Source: Sphingomonadales bacterium (GTDB lineage Bacteria; Pseudomonadota; Alphaproteobacteria; Sphingomonadales; Sphingomonadaceae). Taken from it: a stretch of DNA of 34,304 nucleotides. The stretch covers positions 1-34,304 of the forward strand of contig JAGWPW010000049.1 in assembly GCA_028870315.1 (NCBI GenBank). Reading direction: 5' to 3'. Shown here piece by piece: positions 1-8,130 of this stretch. Position 1 is the stretch's first letter; each line of letters begins with the position of its first letter. A program made the translations under genes and the position numbers. Below the pieces are notes generated by a model. The model had not been told where the DNA came from. It was given only the letters and a program-made list of their open reading frames with translations, and searched no databases.

Positions 1-486
1 CCCTTCACCCGCGCCGAGCTGACGCGCACGCTGGCGCTGGCCGCGGGCGCGGGCGGGATGGTCGGCGGGCAGATGATGGACATCGCCGCCGAGGAAGGCG
101 GCTTCGACCTTGCCGCGGTGAGGCGGCTCCAGCAGCTCAAGACCGGCGCGCTGCTGGGCGCGGCGGTCGAGATGGGGGCGGTGCTCGGTCGTGTCCCGCC
201 CGAGGGGCGCGCCCATCTCAGGGGCTATGCCCGCGATATCGGGCTTGCCTTCCAGATCGTCGATGACCTCCTCGATCACGAGGGCGATGAGGAAGCGGCG
301 GGCAAGGCGCTGCGCAAGGATGCCGTTGCGAACAAGCAGACCTTCGTCTCGCTGCTCGGCGCGGCTTCGGCGCGCGAGCAGGCGCGGATGCTGGTCGATC
401 AGGCGATCGCCCATCTGCGCCATCACGGCGCCGGCGCCGATCTCTTGCGCGCGCTTGCCCGCTATATCGTCGAGCGCGACCGATGA
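1..486 (+). CDS. ispA: Farnesyl diphosphate synthase / polyprenyl synthetase, C-terminal part
   Basis: The open frame runs in from the left edge, so the N-terminus and the first aspartate-rich motif lie outside the window. What remains is the C-terminal half of a trans-prenyltransferase, which condenses isopentenyl diphosphate with allylic diphosphates in the cytoplasm to make farnesyl diphosphate. Visible motifs in order are GGMVGGQMMD, a KTGAL segment, the second aspartate-rich motif FQIVDDLLD (DDxxD, binding the magnesium-diphosphate) and the KDAVANKQTFV segment typical of IspA. The stop TGA overlaps the start of coaD (ATGA), so the two are translationally coupled. Family assignment is firm; exact chain length of the product (C15 versus longer) is inferred. 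Confidence 0.9.
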   Translation, partial: PFTRAELTRTLALAAGAGGMVGGQMMDIAAEEGGFDLAAVRRLQQLKTGALLGAAVEMGAVLGRVPPEGRAHLRGYARDIGLAFQIVDDLLDHEGDEEAAGKALRKDAVANKQTFVSLLGAASAREQARMLVDQAIAHLRHHGAGADLLRALARYIVERDR

Positions 487-1004
487 GCGCGCCCGCACAC
501 CGCATCGGGGTCTATCCCGGCACCTTCGATCCGATCACGCTCGGCCATGCGGACATCATCCGCCGTGGCGCCAAGCTGGTCGATCACCTCATCATCGGTG
601 TCACCACCAATATCTCGAAAAGCCCGATGTTCAGCCCCGACGAGCGCATGGCGATGGTCGCGCGCGAGGTGGTTACGCTCGGTCTTTCAAATGTTTCGGT
701 CACGGGCTTCAACGCGCTTCTGATGAAATTCGCCGAGGCCGAGGGGGCTGGCGTCATCGTCCGCGGGCTGCGCGCGGTCGCCGATTTCGAATATGAATAC
801 CAGATGGCGGGGATGAACCAGCAGATCAATTCGGCGATCGAGACCGTGTTTCTGATGGCCGATGTCAGCCTGCAACCGATCGCCTCGAAGCTGGTCAAGG
901 AGATCGCGCTGTTTGGCGGCGATATCGGCCCCTTCGTCAGCCCGGTGGTGCGCGAGGATGTGCTTGCACGCGTCGCGACGCTGGGCAAGCTCGGCGAACT
1001 TTGA
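483..1004 (+). CDS. coaD: Phosphopantetheine adenylyltransferase (CoaD)
   Basis: This 173-residue protein catalyses the fourth step of coenzyme A synthesis: ATP plus 4'-phosphopantetheine gives dephospho-CoA and pyrophosphate. The N-terminus has the nucleotidyltransferase signature YPGTFDPITLGH (residues 11-22), with TLGH as the (H/T)xGH ATP-binding motif. RGLRAVADFEYEYQMAGMN in the middle is a CoaD hallmark. The C-terminal loop reads IASKLVKEIA where Escherichia coli has ISSSLVKE, a conservative variation. The length is usual for the family (about 160-175). The ATG overlaps the ispA stop by 4 bases, which fixes the start. Confidence 0.96.
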   Translation: MSAPAHRIGVYPGTFDPITLGHADIIRRGAKLVDHLIIGVTTNISKSPMFSPDERMAMVAREVVTLGLSNVSVTGFNALLMKFAEAEGAGVIVRGLRAVADFEYEYQMAGMNQQINSAIETVFLMADVSLQPIASKLVKEIALFGGDIGPFVSPVVREDVLARVATLGKLGEL

Positions 1005-1089
1005 CCCCGGCGGCGCTTGCCGTGCGCGGTTCATTGCCATGACAGCGAGGCGCCGCTATCGGCGGGCGCGGATTGCACGAAAGCACCTG

Positions 1090-1773
1090 ATGAAGATCGC
1101 CGCTCCCGTCTCGCTTGCCCTTGCGCTCCTGCTTGCCGCCGCCCCGGCGGCGGCGAAGCACAAGCCCCGCTTCGCCCCCACCCCCGAGGCGACGACGCTG
1201 AGCCCGGCGGTCGATCCCGACCCCAGCCACGATCCCGATAATGTTCTTTTCCTTTATCTTTCGGATGGCGGCCGGGTCACCATCCGGCTGATGCCGAAAT
1301 GGGCGCCGAATCACGTCGAACGGATCAAGACGCTGGTGCGCCAGCATTTTTACGATGGCATCATCTTCCACCGGGTGATCGACGGCTTTATGGCGCAGAC
1401 CGGCGATCCCACCGGCACGGGCGAGGGCGGGTCGAAACTTCCCGACCTCAAGGCCGAATTCAATTCGATCCCGCATGTTCGCGGTTCGGTGTCGATGGCG
1501 CGGACCGATAGTCCCGATTCGGCGAACAGCCAGTTCTTCATCGTCTTCTATCCGCATTTCGCGCTGGACAAGCATTACACCAATTTCGGCCGGGTGATCG
1601 GCGGCATGCAATGGGTCGATCTGATCGCCCGTGGCGAGCCGCCCGAGCATCCCACCCGGATCGTCGAGGCGGCGATGGCCAGCGACCACCTTGCGCCGCC
1701 GCCCGCGCAGGAGGCCGCGCCGTCGATCCTGTCTGGCCCGAGCGAGCCGGCGGCACTGCCCGGCACGCATTGA
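1090..1773 (+). CDS. Secreted cyclophilin-type peptidyl-prolyl cis-trans isomerase
   Basis: A 227-residue cyclophilin that should assist folding of exported proteins in the periplasm. The chosen ATG gives a classical signal peptide: MK, a hydrophobic stretch of about 15 residues and an AAPAAA-K cleavage region. Longer in-frame starts upstream would bury this under an arginine-rich leader with no support. The isomerase core shows [19 protein letters not shown] (active-site Arg in FHRV) and [10 protein letters not shown], both diagnostic of cyclophilins. About 35 residues at the C-terminus are Pro/Ala-rich and look like a flexible tail. It lies 85 bases after coaD and 14 bases before the chosen queA start, so it is probably in the same transcript. 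Confidence 0.92.
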   Translation: MKIAAPVSLALALLLAAAPAAAKHKPRFAPTPEATTLSPAVDPDPSHDPDNVLFLYLSDGGRVTIRLMPKWAPNHVERIKTLVRQHFYDGIIFHRVIDGFMAQTGDPTGTGEGGSKLPDLKAEFNSIPHVRGSVSMARTDSPDSANSQFFIVFYPHFALDKHYTNFGRVIGGMQWVDLIARGEPPEHPTRIVEAAMASDHLAPPPAQEAAPSILSGPSEPAALPGTH

Positions 1774-1787
1774 CGGCGGGGCGCTGC

Positions 1788-2813
1788 GTGCGCGTCGACA
1801 GCTTCGATTTCGATCTCCCGCCCGAGCGGATCGCGCTGCGCCCGGCACGGCCGCGCGATTCGGCCCGGCTGCTCGCGCTTGTGGGGAGGGCGAGCCTTGA
1901 TCGCCGGGTCACCGATCTGCCGGCGCTACTGCGCGCGGGCGATGTCCTGGTGTTCAACGATACCCGCGTCATTCCCGCGCAGCTCGAAGGCCGGCGCGGT
2001 GCGGCGCGGATCGGGGTGACGCTTCACAAGCGCTGCGGCCCGCGCGTCTGGCAGGCCTTCGTGCGCAACGCGCGGCGGCTGTCCGAAGGCGATGCGATCG
2101 CCTTTGCCGACGAGGTGACCGGCATCGCCGAGCAGCGGCTGGCCGATGGCAGCTGGCGTATCCGCCTTGCCGGCACAGAGCCGGTCGAAGCCTTGCTGGC
2201 GCGCGCCGGCACCATGCCGCTGCCGCCCTATATCGCCAGCCGGCGCGGGATCGACGCCGCCGATCGGGAGGATTACCAGACGATGTTCGCAGCGCGCGAC
2301 GGCGCGGTCGCCGCGCCCACTGCGGCGCTGCATTTCACCCCGGCGCTGCTCGCCGCGCTGGCCGAAACGGGGGTCGGCCACGAGACGCTGACATTGCATG
2401 TCGGCGCGGGCACCTTCCTGCCGGTGAAGGCGCAGGATACCTCCGGCCATGTCATGCATGCCGAGTGGGGGCGGATCGACGCGCAAGCCGCGGCGCGGCT
2501 CAATGCCGCGCGCGCCGCGGGCGGGCGGGTGGTCGCGGTCGGCACCACCTCGCTGCGGCTGCTCGAAAGCGCGAGCGGCGAGGATGGCAGCATCGCCCCC
2601 TTCGAGGGCGATACCGCGATCTTCATCACCCCCGGCTATCGCTTTCGCGCGATCGACGGGCTCCTTACCAATTTCCACCTGCCGCGCTCGACGCTGTTCA
2701 TGCTGGTGAGCGCGCTCATGGGGCTCGACCGGATGCAGGCCGCCTATGCCCACGCCATTGCCGCGGGCTACCGCTTCTACAGCTATGGCGATGCCAGCCT
2801 GTTGATCCCCTGA
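1788..2813 (+). CDS. queA: S-adenosylmethionine:tRNA ribosyltransferase-isomerase (QueA)
   Basis: QueA transfers and isomerises the ribosyl part of S-adenosylmethionine onto 7-aminomethyl-7-deazaguanine in tRNA, forming epoxyqueuosine. The start is a GTG giving V(M)[19 protein letters not shown], the canonical QueA N-terminus, and a 341-residue protein of usual length. Further family motifs are [41 protein letters not shown] and [21 protein letters not shown] longer frame upstream overlaps the cyclophilin gene and has no QueA-like sequence. Its pathway partner tgt lies 1.35 kb downstream on the same strand, separated by an antisense P450 gene. Confidence 0.95.
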   Translation: MRVDSFDFDLPPERIALRPARPRDSARLLALVGRASLDRRVTDLPALLRAGDVLVFNDTRVIPAQLEGRRGAARIGVTLHKRCGPRVWQAFVRNARRLSEGDAIAFADEVTGIAEQRLADGSWRIRLAGTEPVEALLARAGTMPLPPYIASRRGIDAADREDYQTMFAARDGAVAAPTAALHFTPALLAALAETGVGHETLTLHVGAGTFLPVKAQDTSGHVMHAEWGRIDAQAAARLNAARAAGGRVVAVGTTSLRLLESASGEDGSIAPFEGDTAIFITPGYRFRAIDGLLTNFHLPRSTLFMLVSALMGLDRMQAAYAHAIAAGYRFYSYGDASLLIP

Positions 2814-2822
2814 CGCGGCCCG

Positions 2823-4088
2823 TCAGGCCGGGTCCCATTCGACATGCAGCGCCTCAAGCCCCTGGAGCAGATAGGTCGGCTCATAGGCATAGCGGCGCGC
2901 GCCGGGCGGGCCGTGTTCGGCCTCGCAAATGCGGATGTCGCGGGTCCGCGCGAGGAACTGCTCCAGCGCCACGCGCACCTCCATCCGCGCGAGCGGCGCG
3001 CCGAGGCAGGCATGCGTGCCGCGGCTGAAGCTGATGTGGTCGCGCACATTCGGGCGGTCGAAGTCGAAGCGGTCGGGCTCGGGAAAATGCGCAGGGTCGC
3101 GGTTGGCGCCGCCGACATTGACGGTGAGGATCGCACCGGCGGGAATCGCGACCCCGGCGATCGCGGTTTGCTCAAGTGCGAGCCGCGAGAGGCATTTGAC
3201 CGGGTTTTCGAGCCGCAGCACCTCCTCGATGAAATCGGGGATGCGCGACAGGTCGGCGCGCAGCTTCGCCTGCACCGCGCGGTTGTCGCCGAGCACGCGG
3301 AAGGCGAAGGCGAGCAGCCGCGCCGAGGTGTCCTGCCCGGCGCCGAACAGGAAGCAGGCGAGCCGGGTGACGGTGGCAAGCCCCGGCCTGCTGCCGTCGC
3401 GATAGGTGGCATGGACGAGATCGCTCATCATGTCGCCGCGCGGTTCGGCGAGCCGCGCTTCGAGATAGGCGCGAAAGCGCGGGGCGAGATGCGCCAGCGG
3501 ATCGGACTGCGCCTTGTGCGCGGCATCGCCCATCTGCGTCGGCGGCGCCCCCAGTTCCTCGATCAGCCCGGCGCGGTCTTCCTCGGGCACGCCGAGCAGG
3601 TCGGCGATGACCAGCGTCGAGAGCGCATGCGCGAAATCCCGGGTGATCTCGCAGCCTTTGCGCGCGATGACGCCATCGACCAGCCGCACCACGAGGCCGC
3701 GCACGTAATCCTCGTTCGCCTTGAGCCGCGAATGGGTGAGAAGCTGGGTGAGCAGCGCGCGATTGGCGCCATGCTCGGGCGGGTCCATCGCCGCGAGATG
3801 GTCGGTCCAGGGCATTTCTCCGCGATGTTCGGCCAGCGCGGCGCGGATATCGCCATCGGGGGTGAAGGGCAGCGGCGGCAGCGGGCCGGTGACCGCCACC
3901 GCCGAGGAGAAACCGGCCGATTTCGTGCCCAGCACCTCCATCGCCGCGTCATAGCCCGTCACCATGAAGGCGCCGTGATGCGGTTCGCGCAGCACCGGGC
4001 AGCGCGCGCGCAGATGGGCGAGATAGGCCGGCGTGTCGTTGACGATCGCCGGATCGGTGAAGAAGTCGATTGTGTCGTAGTCGGCCAT
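2823..4088 (-). CDS. Cytochrome P450
   Basis: A soluble bacterial cytochrome P450 of 421 residues, a haem monooxygenase of unknown substrate. Landmarks in order are the I-helix GAGQDTS (acid-alcohol pair Asp253/Thr254), the K-helix ExxR (EVLR, about residues 289-292) and the haem-binding loop FSRGTHACLG with Cys361 as thiolate ligand. No N-terminal membrane anchor is present, as expected for bacterial class I P450s, which need a separate ferredoxin and reductase; none is encoded in this window. Two in-frame ATGs lie 6 bases apart. The second is chosen because AGAGG precedes it by 6 bases, whereas it abuts the first. It sits antisense between queA and tgt. Confidence 0.94.
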   Translation of the reverse strand: MADYDTIDFFTDPAIVNDTPAYLAHLRARCPVLREPHHGAFMVTGYDAAMEVLGTKSAGFSSAVAVTGPLPPLPFTPDGDIRAALAEHRGEMPWTDHLAAMDPPEHGANRALLTQLLTHSRLKANEDYVRGLVVRLVDGVIARKGCEITRDFAHALSTLVIADLLGVPEEDRAGLIEELGAPPTQMGDAAHKAQSDPLAHLAPRFRAYLEARLAEPRGDMMSDLVHATYRDGSRPGLATVTRLACFLFGAGQDTSARLLAFAFRVLGDNRAVQAKLRADLSRIPDFIEEVLRLENPVKCLSRLALEQTAIAGVAIPAGAILTVNVGGANRDPAHFPEPDRFDFDRPNVRDHISFSRGTHACLGAPLARMEVRVALEQFLARTRDIRICEAEHGPPGARRYAYEPTYLLQGLEALHVEWDPA

Positions 4089-4162
4089 GGCCATCCTCTT
4101 GCGCGCAGCATCACCAGCGGCATGCTGGCCCTGTTCGCGGATAAAGGCTAGGCGCCTCGGCG

Positions 4163-5308
4163 ATGATATCGCCCCGTTTCGCCTTCACGATCGACGCGCG
4201 CGACGGCGCGGCGCGCCGCGGCGCGATCGCCATGCGCCGCGGCACGATCCGCACCCCCGCCTTCATGCCGGTCGGCACCGCCGCGACGGTCAAGGCGATG
4301 AAGCCCGGGGAGGTGGCGGCGACCGGCGCCGACATTCTGCTGGGCAACACCTATCACCTGATGCTGCGCCCCGGCGCGGAACGGGTGGCGCGGCTTGGCG
4401 GGCTGCATCGCTTCATGCGCTGGGAGCGGCCGATCCTCACCGACAGCGGCGGCTATCAGGTGATGAGCCTGTCGTCGCTGCGCAAGATCACCGAGGAAGG
4501 GGTCAGCTTCGCCAGCCATATCGACGGCTCGCGCCATATGCTCAGCCCCGAGCGGTCGATGGAGATCCAGCGGCTGCTGGGCAGCGACATCGTCATGGCC
4601 TTCGATGAATGTCCGCGCGCCGACCGCCCGCGCGAGGAGATCGCCGCCTCGATGGCGATGAGCATGCGCTGGGCCGGGCGCAGCCGCGCCGCCTTCGATG
4701 CCGGCGGCGGGCATGCCGCAGATGCGGCGCTGTTCGGCATCCAGCAGGGCGCGCTCGACGAAGGGCTGCGGGCGGCGAGCGCGGCGGCGCTGACGGACAT
4801 CGGCTTCGACGGCTATGCGATCGGCGGGCTGGCGGTGGGCGAGGGCCAGGCGGCGATGTTCGCGACGCTCGATTTCGCGCCCGCGCAATTGCCCGATGAC
4901 GCCCCGCGCTACCTGATGGGGGTGGGCAAGCCCGATGACATCGTCGGCGCGGTCGAGCGCGGGGTCGATATGTTCGATTGCGTGCTGCCGACCCGCTCGG
5001 GGCGCAACGGGCAGGGCTTCACCTGGACAGGCCCGGTCAATATCCGCAACGCCCGCCATGCCGAGGACGAGGCGCCGCTCGATGCGCGCTGTTCCTGCGA
5101 GACCTGCACGCATTTCAGCCGCGCCTATCTGCACCATCTGGTCAGGAACGGCGAGATTCTCGGCGCGATGCTGATGACCGGGCACAATCTGTGGTTCTAT
5201 CAGCGGTTGATGGAGGCGATCCGCGCGGCGATCACCGAGGGGCGCTATGCCGCCTTCGCGCGCCAGTTCCGCGTCGATTATGCATCGGGGCTGCGGCTGG
5301 GGCCATGA
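4163..5308 (+). CDS. tgt: tRNA-guanine transglycosylase (Tgt)
   Basis: Tgt exchanges guanine 34 for preQ1 in the anticodon of tRNAs for Asp, Asn, His and Tyr, the step before QueA. The 381-residue sequence has the general-acid motif LTDSGGYQV (Asp94), FDEC (about Asp148, base recognition), GGLAVGE, the nucleophile region [14 protein letters not shown] (Asp272) and a zinc site CSCETC plus TGHNL (Cys310, Cys312, Cys315, His341). All expected catalytic and zinc residues are present. Length matches the bacterial family. The stop TGA is immediately followed by the A-run that forms the T-tract of the rpsD terminator on the other strand. Confidence 0.96.
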   Translation: MISPRFAFTIDARDGAARRGAIAMRRGTIRTPAFMPVGTAATVKAMKPGEVAATGADILLGNTYHLMLRPGAERVARLGGLHRFMRWERPILTDSGGYQVMSLSSLRKITEEGVSFASHIDGSRHMLSPERSMEIQRLLGSDIVMAFDECPRADRPREEIAASMAMSMRWAGRSRAAFDAGGGHAADAALFGIQQGALDEGLRAASAAALTDIGFDGYAIGGLAVGEGQAAMFATLDFAPAQLPDDAPRYLMGVGKPDDIVGAVERGVDMFDCVLPTRSGRNGQGFTWTGPVNIRNARHAEDEAPLDARCSCETCTHFSRAYLHHLVRNGEILGAMLMTGHNLWFYQRLMEAIRAAITEGRYAAFARQFRVDYASGLRLGP

Positions 5309-5334
5309 AAAAAGGCGGAGCCACTGGCCCCGCC
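5308..5334 (-). terminator. Rho-independent terminator of rpsD
   Basis: Read on the minus strand, GGCGG-G-GCC, loop AGT and GGC-T-CCGCC form a nine-pair stem with one G-U pair. It is followed directly by six T residues. It begins 28 bases after the rpsD stop codon. The last base of the tgt stop codon is part of the T-tract, so the element lies between the two convergent genes. On the plus strand the run after the stem (CTGTTTCTT) is poorer, so action on tgt is only possible. Confidence 0.85.
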
Positions 5335-5362
5335 CTGTTTCTTCACCGGCGCTGGCGGCTGC

Positions 5363-5977
5363 TCAGCGCGAATAGAACTCGACCACGAGGTTGGGTTCCA
5401 TCTTCACCGGATAGGGCACCTCGTCGAGCGTCGGCACGCGGACATAGGTGGCCTTTTCGGTGCCGTCGGTCGAGACATATTCGGGCACGTCACGCTCGGG
5501 CAGGCTCTGCGCCTCGGCGATCAGCGCCATGTCCTTCGCCTTGGCGCCAAGGCTGATGACGTCGCCGGGGCGGACCTGGCGGCTGGCGATGTTGCAGCGG
5601 GTGCCGTTGACGAGGATGTGGCCGTGGCTGACGATCTGGCGCGCGGAGAAGATGGTCGGCGCGAACTTCGCGCGATAGACCACCATGTCGAGCCGGCGTT
5701 CCAGAAGGCCGATGAGGTTCTGGCCGGTATCGCCCTTCATCCGGCTGGCTTCCTGATAGGTCGCCTTGAACTGCTTTTCGGTGACGTCGCCGTAATAGCC
5801 CTTGAGCTTCTGCTTGGCGCGCAGCTGGATGCCGTAATCCGAGGTCTTGCCCTTGCGGCGCTGGCCGTGCTGGCCGGGGCCGTAGCTGCGGCGGTTGACC
5901 GAGCTTTTGGGGCGGCCCCAGATATTCTCGCCCATACGGCGATCGATCTTGTACTTCGATGACTTGCGCTTCGACAC
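5363..5977 (-). CDS. rpsD: 30S ribosomal protein S4
   Basis: S4 binds 16S rRNA early in small-subunit assembly. The 204-residue product begins [21 protein letters not shown] after a GTG start, which is the usual alphaproteobacterial S4 N-terminus. A longer in-frame extension upstream has no S4 similarity. GGAG lies 9 bases before the GTG. The S4 RNA-binding domain appears as [17 protein letters not shown] and [19 protein letters not shown], and the protein ends [10 protein letters not shown] as expected. The gene is monocistronic, away from the rpsM-rpsK-rpoA cluster used in enterobacteria, with its own terminator and a candidate promoter at 6142-6170. Confidence 0.96.
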   Translation of the reverse strand: MSKRKSSKYKIDRRMGENIWGRPKSSVNRRSYGPGQHGQRRKGKTSDYGIQLRAKQKLKGYYGDVTEKQFKATYQEASRMKGDTGQNLIGLLERRLDMVVYRAKFAPTIFSARQIVSHGHILVNGTRCNIASRQVRPGDVISLGAKAKDMALIAEAQSLPERDVPEYVSTDGTEKATYVRVPTLDEVPYPVKMEPNLVVEFYSR

Positions 5978-6141
5978 GGCGCTTTGCTCCAATCTGCTGC
6001 CATGGCGAAAATGCCTGGCTTCACTGCCCGGAATGCACCATCGCTGCCGCTTGCATCGATGCGGCCACCGCTTCACCGGAGTGCGGGGCCAATCGGGCCT
6101 GATCCGGCACGCGCAAGCGGCCGGGCCCATGTGAAGCGGCG

Positions 6142-6170
6142 CGCATGGCGAGGGGCGGCGGCAAAGTCAA
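6142..6170 (-). promoter_or_regulatory. Candidate sigma-70 promoter of rpsD
   Basis: On the minus strand, TTGACT is followed by 17 bases and CATGCG. The -35 hexamer is a strong match for alphaproteobacterial promoters (CTTGAC core); the -10 is weak by Escherichia coli standards. The same TTGACT-N17-CATGCGCG arrangement occurs upstream of the efflux operon at 11386. It would give a 5' leader of roughly 160 bases before rpsD. Confidence 0.45.
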
Positions 6171-6210
6171 GGCGAAAGCCGGCGTGCCAAACCCGTCGAA
6201 ATACGCGAGA

Positions 6211-6228
6211 CCGTCAAATTACCGTCAT
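6211..6228 (+). promoter_or_regulatory. Pho box (PhoB site) upstream of btaA
   Basis: The sequence CCGTCAA-ATTA-CCGTCAT is two direct heptamers with an 11-base period, matching the Pho box pattern CTGTCAT-N4-CTGTCAY except for C in place of T at position 2 of each half. It starts 62 bases before the btaA ATG. Eight bases downstream is CCTAGC (6237-6242), a candidate -10. The Pho box of pstS has the same 8-base spacing to TCTAAC. Binding is inferred, not shown. Confidence 0.75.
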
Positions 6229-6272
6229 CGAAGGCGCCTAGCGGCCGGGAAGCAATCACCGGGACACCGCGC

Positions 6273-7484
6273 ATGGCACAAAAGGTACGCGAGAAGGTCG
6301 AGGCGGCGCTGGGCGAGGTGCGGGTCGAGAACCGCTTCTGGGAACGCGCCTTCGCCTTTGCCTTCCAGGGGCTGGTCTATGCCCAGATCTGGGAGGACCC
6401 GGTGGTCGATATGGCCGCGCTCGACATTCCCGCGGGCGGGCGCATCGTCACCATCGCCAGCGGCGGCTGCAATGCGCTTTCCTATCTCGTCGCCGATCCG
6501 GGGCAGGTGGTGGCGATCGACCTCAACACCGCGCATATCGCGCTTGGCCGGCTGAAAAGCGCCGCGCTGCTCCATCTGGCGGGGCAACGCGAATTCGCAC
6601 GCTTCTTCGCCGAAGCCGACAGTGCCGCCAACATCGCCGCCTACGAGCGCCACATCCGCGCGCATCTCGACGAGACCAGCCGGCGCTATTGGGAAGGCCG
6701 CGACCTTGCCGGCCGGCGCCGCATCTCGGGCTTCGCGCGCGGGGTCTACAAGCGCGGGCTGCTGGGCGGCTTCATCGGCACCGCGCATCTCATCGCCCGG
6801 CTCTACCGCGTCGATCCGCGCGAGATGCTGCGCGCGCAGACGCTCGACGAACAGCGCCAGATCTTCGAGGCGCGGATGGCGCCGATCTTCGACAAGCGCT
6901 TCGTGCGCTGGCTGTGCGACCAGCCCGCCTCGCTGTTCGGCCTCGGCATTCCGCCCGCGCAATTCGATGCGCTGGCCGGCGACCGGGCGATGGCCGATGT
7001 GCTGCGCCGGCGGCTCGAAAAGCTTGCCTGCGATTTTCCGCTGTCGGAAAACTATTTCGCGCGGCAGGCCTTCGGCCGGCGCTATGACACGCGCGAGGGC
7101 AATGTCCTGCCGCCCTATCTCGCGCCCGAAAACCACGCAACGCTGCGCGAGCGCGCTTCGCGCATCGCCTGGCGCCACGGCGACATGACTGGCTGGCTGG
7201 CCGGCGAGGGCGCGGCCAGCATCGACCGCTATGTCCTGCTCGACGCGCAGGACTGGATGGACGATCGCCAGCTCAACGCGCTGTGGGCCGAGATTACCCG
7301 CACCGCGAAACCGCGCGCGCGCGTGCTGTTTCGCACCGCCGCCGAGCCTTCGCTGCTGCCGGGGCGCGTTGCCGGAGATATCCTCGCCCGCTGGCGCTAT
7401 GATGCCGAACGCTCGGCTGCGGCCACCCGCAACGATCGTTCGTCGATCTATGGCGGCGCGCATCTCTATGTCTTCGGGGGTTGA
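6273..7484 (+). CDS. btaA: S-adenosylmethionine:diacylglycerol 3-amino-3-carboxypropyltransferase (BtaA)
   Basis: This 403-residue protein has the features of the BtaA family (DUF3419). BtaA moves the 3-amino-3-carboxypropyl group of S-adenosylmethionine onto diacylglycerol, giving diacylglyceryl-homoserine, the first step to the betaine lipid DGTS. Supporting features are the N-terminal QGLVYAQIWEDPVVD, the nucleotide-binding segment IVTIASGGCNALSYL (about residues 58-72), AIDLNTAHIALGRLK just after it and the late DAQDWMDDRQLNALW block. It overlaps btaB by 17 bases, the expected partner gene, which strengthens the call. A Pho box lies upstream. Betaine lipids replace phospholipids in phosphate-starved cells of several alphaproteobacteria; this is known from relatives and inferred here. 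Confidence 0.9.
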   Translation: MAQKVREKVEAALGEVRVENRFWERAFAFAFQGLVYAQIWEDPVVDMAALDIPAGGRIVTIASGGCNALSYLVADPGQVVAIDLNTAHIALGRLKSAALLHLAGQREFARFFAEADSAANIAAYERHIRAHLDETSRRYWEGRDLAGRRRISGFARGVYKRGLLGGFIGTAHLIARLYRVDPREMLRAQTLDEQRQIFEARMAPIFDKRFVRWLCDQPASLFGLGIPPAQFDALAGDRAMADVLRRRLEKLACDFPLSENYFARQAFGRRYDTREGNVLPPYLAPENHATLRERASRIAWRHGDMTGWLAGEGAASIDRYVLLDAQDWMDDRQLNALWAEITRTAKPRARVLFRTAAEPSLLPGRVAGDILARWRYDAERSAAATRNDRSSIYGGAHLYVFGG

Positions 7485-8130
7485 GGTGACGGCGCACGCC
7501 GTGCGGATGGACGAGATCTATCGCCTCCAGCGCCACTTCTACGACGTCACCCGCAAATATTACCTCCTCGGGCGCGACGAGGCGGTGCGCGGGCTTGCGG
7601 TTCCCGCGGCCGGCACCGTGCTCGAAGTGGGCTGCGGCACCGCGCGCAATCTTGTCGCCCTTGCCCGGCGCTATCCGCGCGCCAGCGTCTTCGGCATCGA
7701 CATCTCGCGCGCGATGCTGGCGAGCGCGGCAACGCGCATCGCCCGCGAGCGGCTGGGCGCGCGGGTTTTCACCGCCACCGCCGATGCCACCAGCTTCGAT
7801 CCCTCCGGGCATTTCGGCCGCGCGCGCTTCGATCGCATCCTGTTCAGCTATACGCTCTCGATGATCCCCGACTGGCCGCGCGCGCTCGAGCATGCCGCCG
7901 GGCTGCTCGCGCCGGGCGGGGTGCTGTCGATCGTCGATTTCGGAGATCAGCAGCGCTTGCCCGGCTGGTTCCGCCGCGCTCTGCGCGCCTGGCTCGCGCG
8001 CTTCGAAGTCACCCCGCGCGACGGGCTCGCCACCGCCATCGCCGAGATCGCCCATCGGCAGGGACTTGCGGGCCGGTATCAACAGATATACCGAGGCTAT
8101 TGTCAGACCGCGATTTTATCAGCCGATTAA
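7468..8130 (+). CDS. btaB: Diacylglyceryl-homoserine N-methyltransferase (BtaB)
   Basis: BtaB adds three methyl groups from S-adenosylmethionine to diacylglyceryl-homoserine to give the betaine lipid DGTS. The 220-residue protein is a class I methyltransferase: MDEIYRLQRHFYDVTRKYYLLGRD is a BtaB-type N-terminus, VLEVGCGTARNL is SAM motif I, FGIDIS is motif II and LLAPGGVLSIVDFGD is the motif following the catalytic strand. I chose the ATG inside the end of btaA. A GTG at 7486, preceded by GGGGGTTGAG, is an alternative and removes six residues. The TAA stop overlaps the trmJ stop on the other strand in a shared TTAA. Confidence 0.88.
   Translation: MSSGVEVTAHAVRMDEIYRLQRHFYDVTRKYYLLGRDEAVRGLAVPAAGTVLEVGCGTARNLVALARRYPRASVFGIDISRAMLASAATRIARERLGARVFTATADATSFDPSGHFGRARFDRILFSYTLSMIPDWPRALEHAAGLLAPGGVLSIVDFGDQQRLPGWFRRALRAWLARFEVTPRDGLATAIAEIAHRQGLAGRYQQIYRGYCQTAILSAD

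Noticed and set aside
2844..4151. 435-residue open frame on the plus strand
   Set aside because: It is antisense to the P450, whose haem, I-helix and K-helix motifs settle which strand codes.
6145..6555. 136-residue open frame ahead of and into btaA
   Set aside because: It overlaps btaA out of frame and is Arg-rich. The first part lies over the rpsD promoter and the Pho box.
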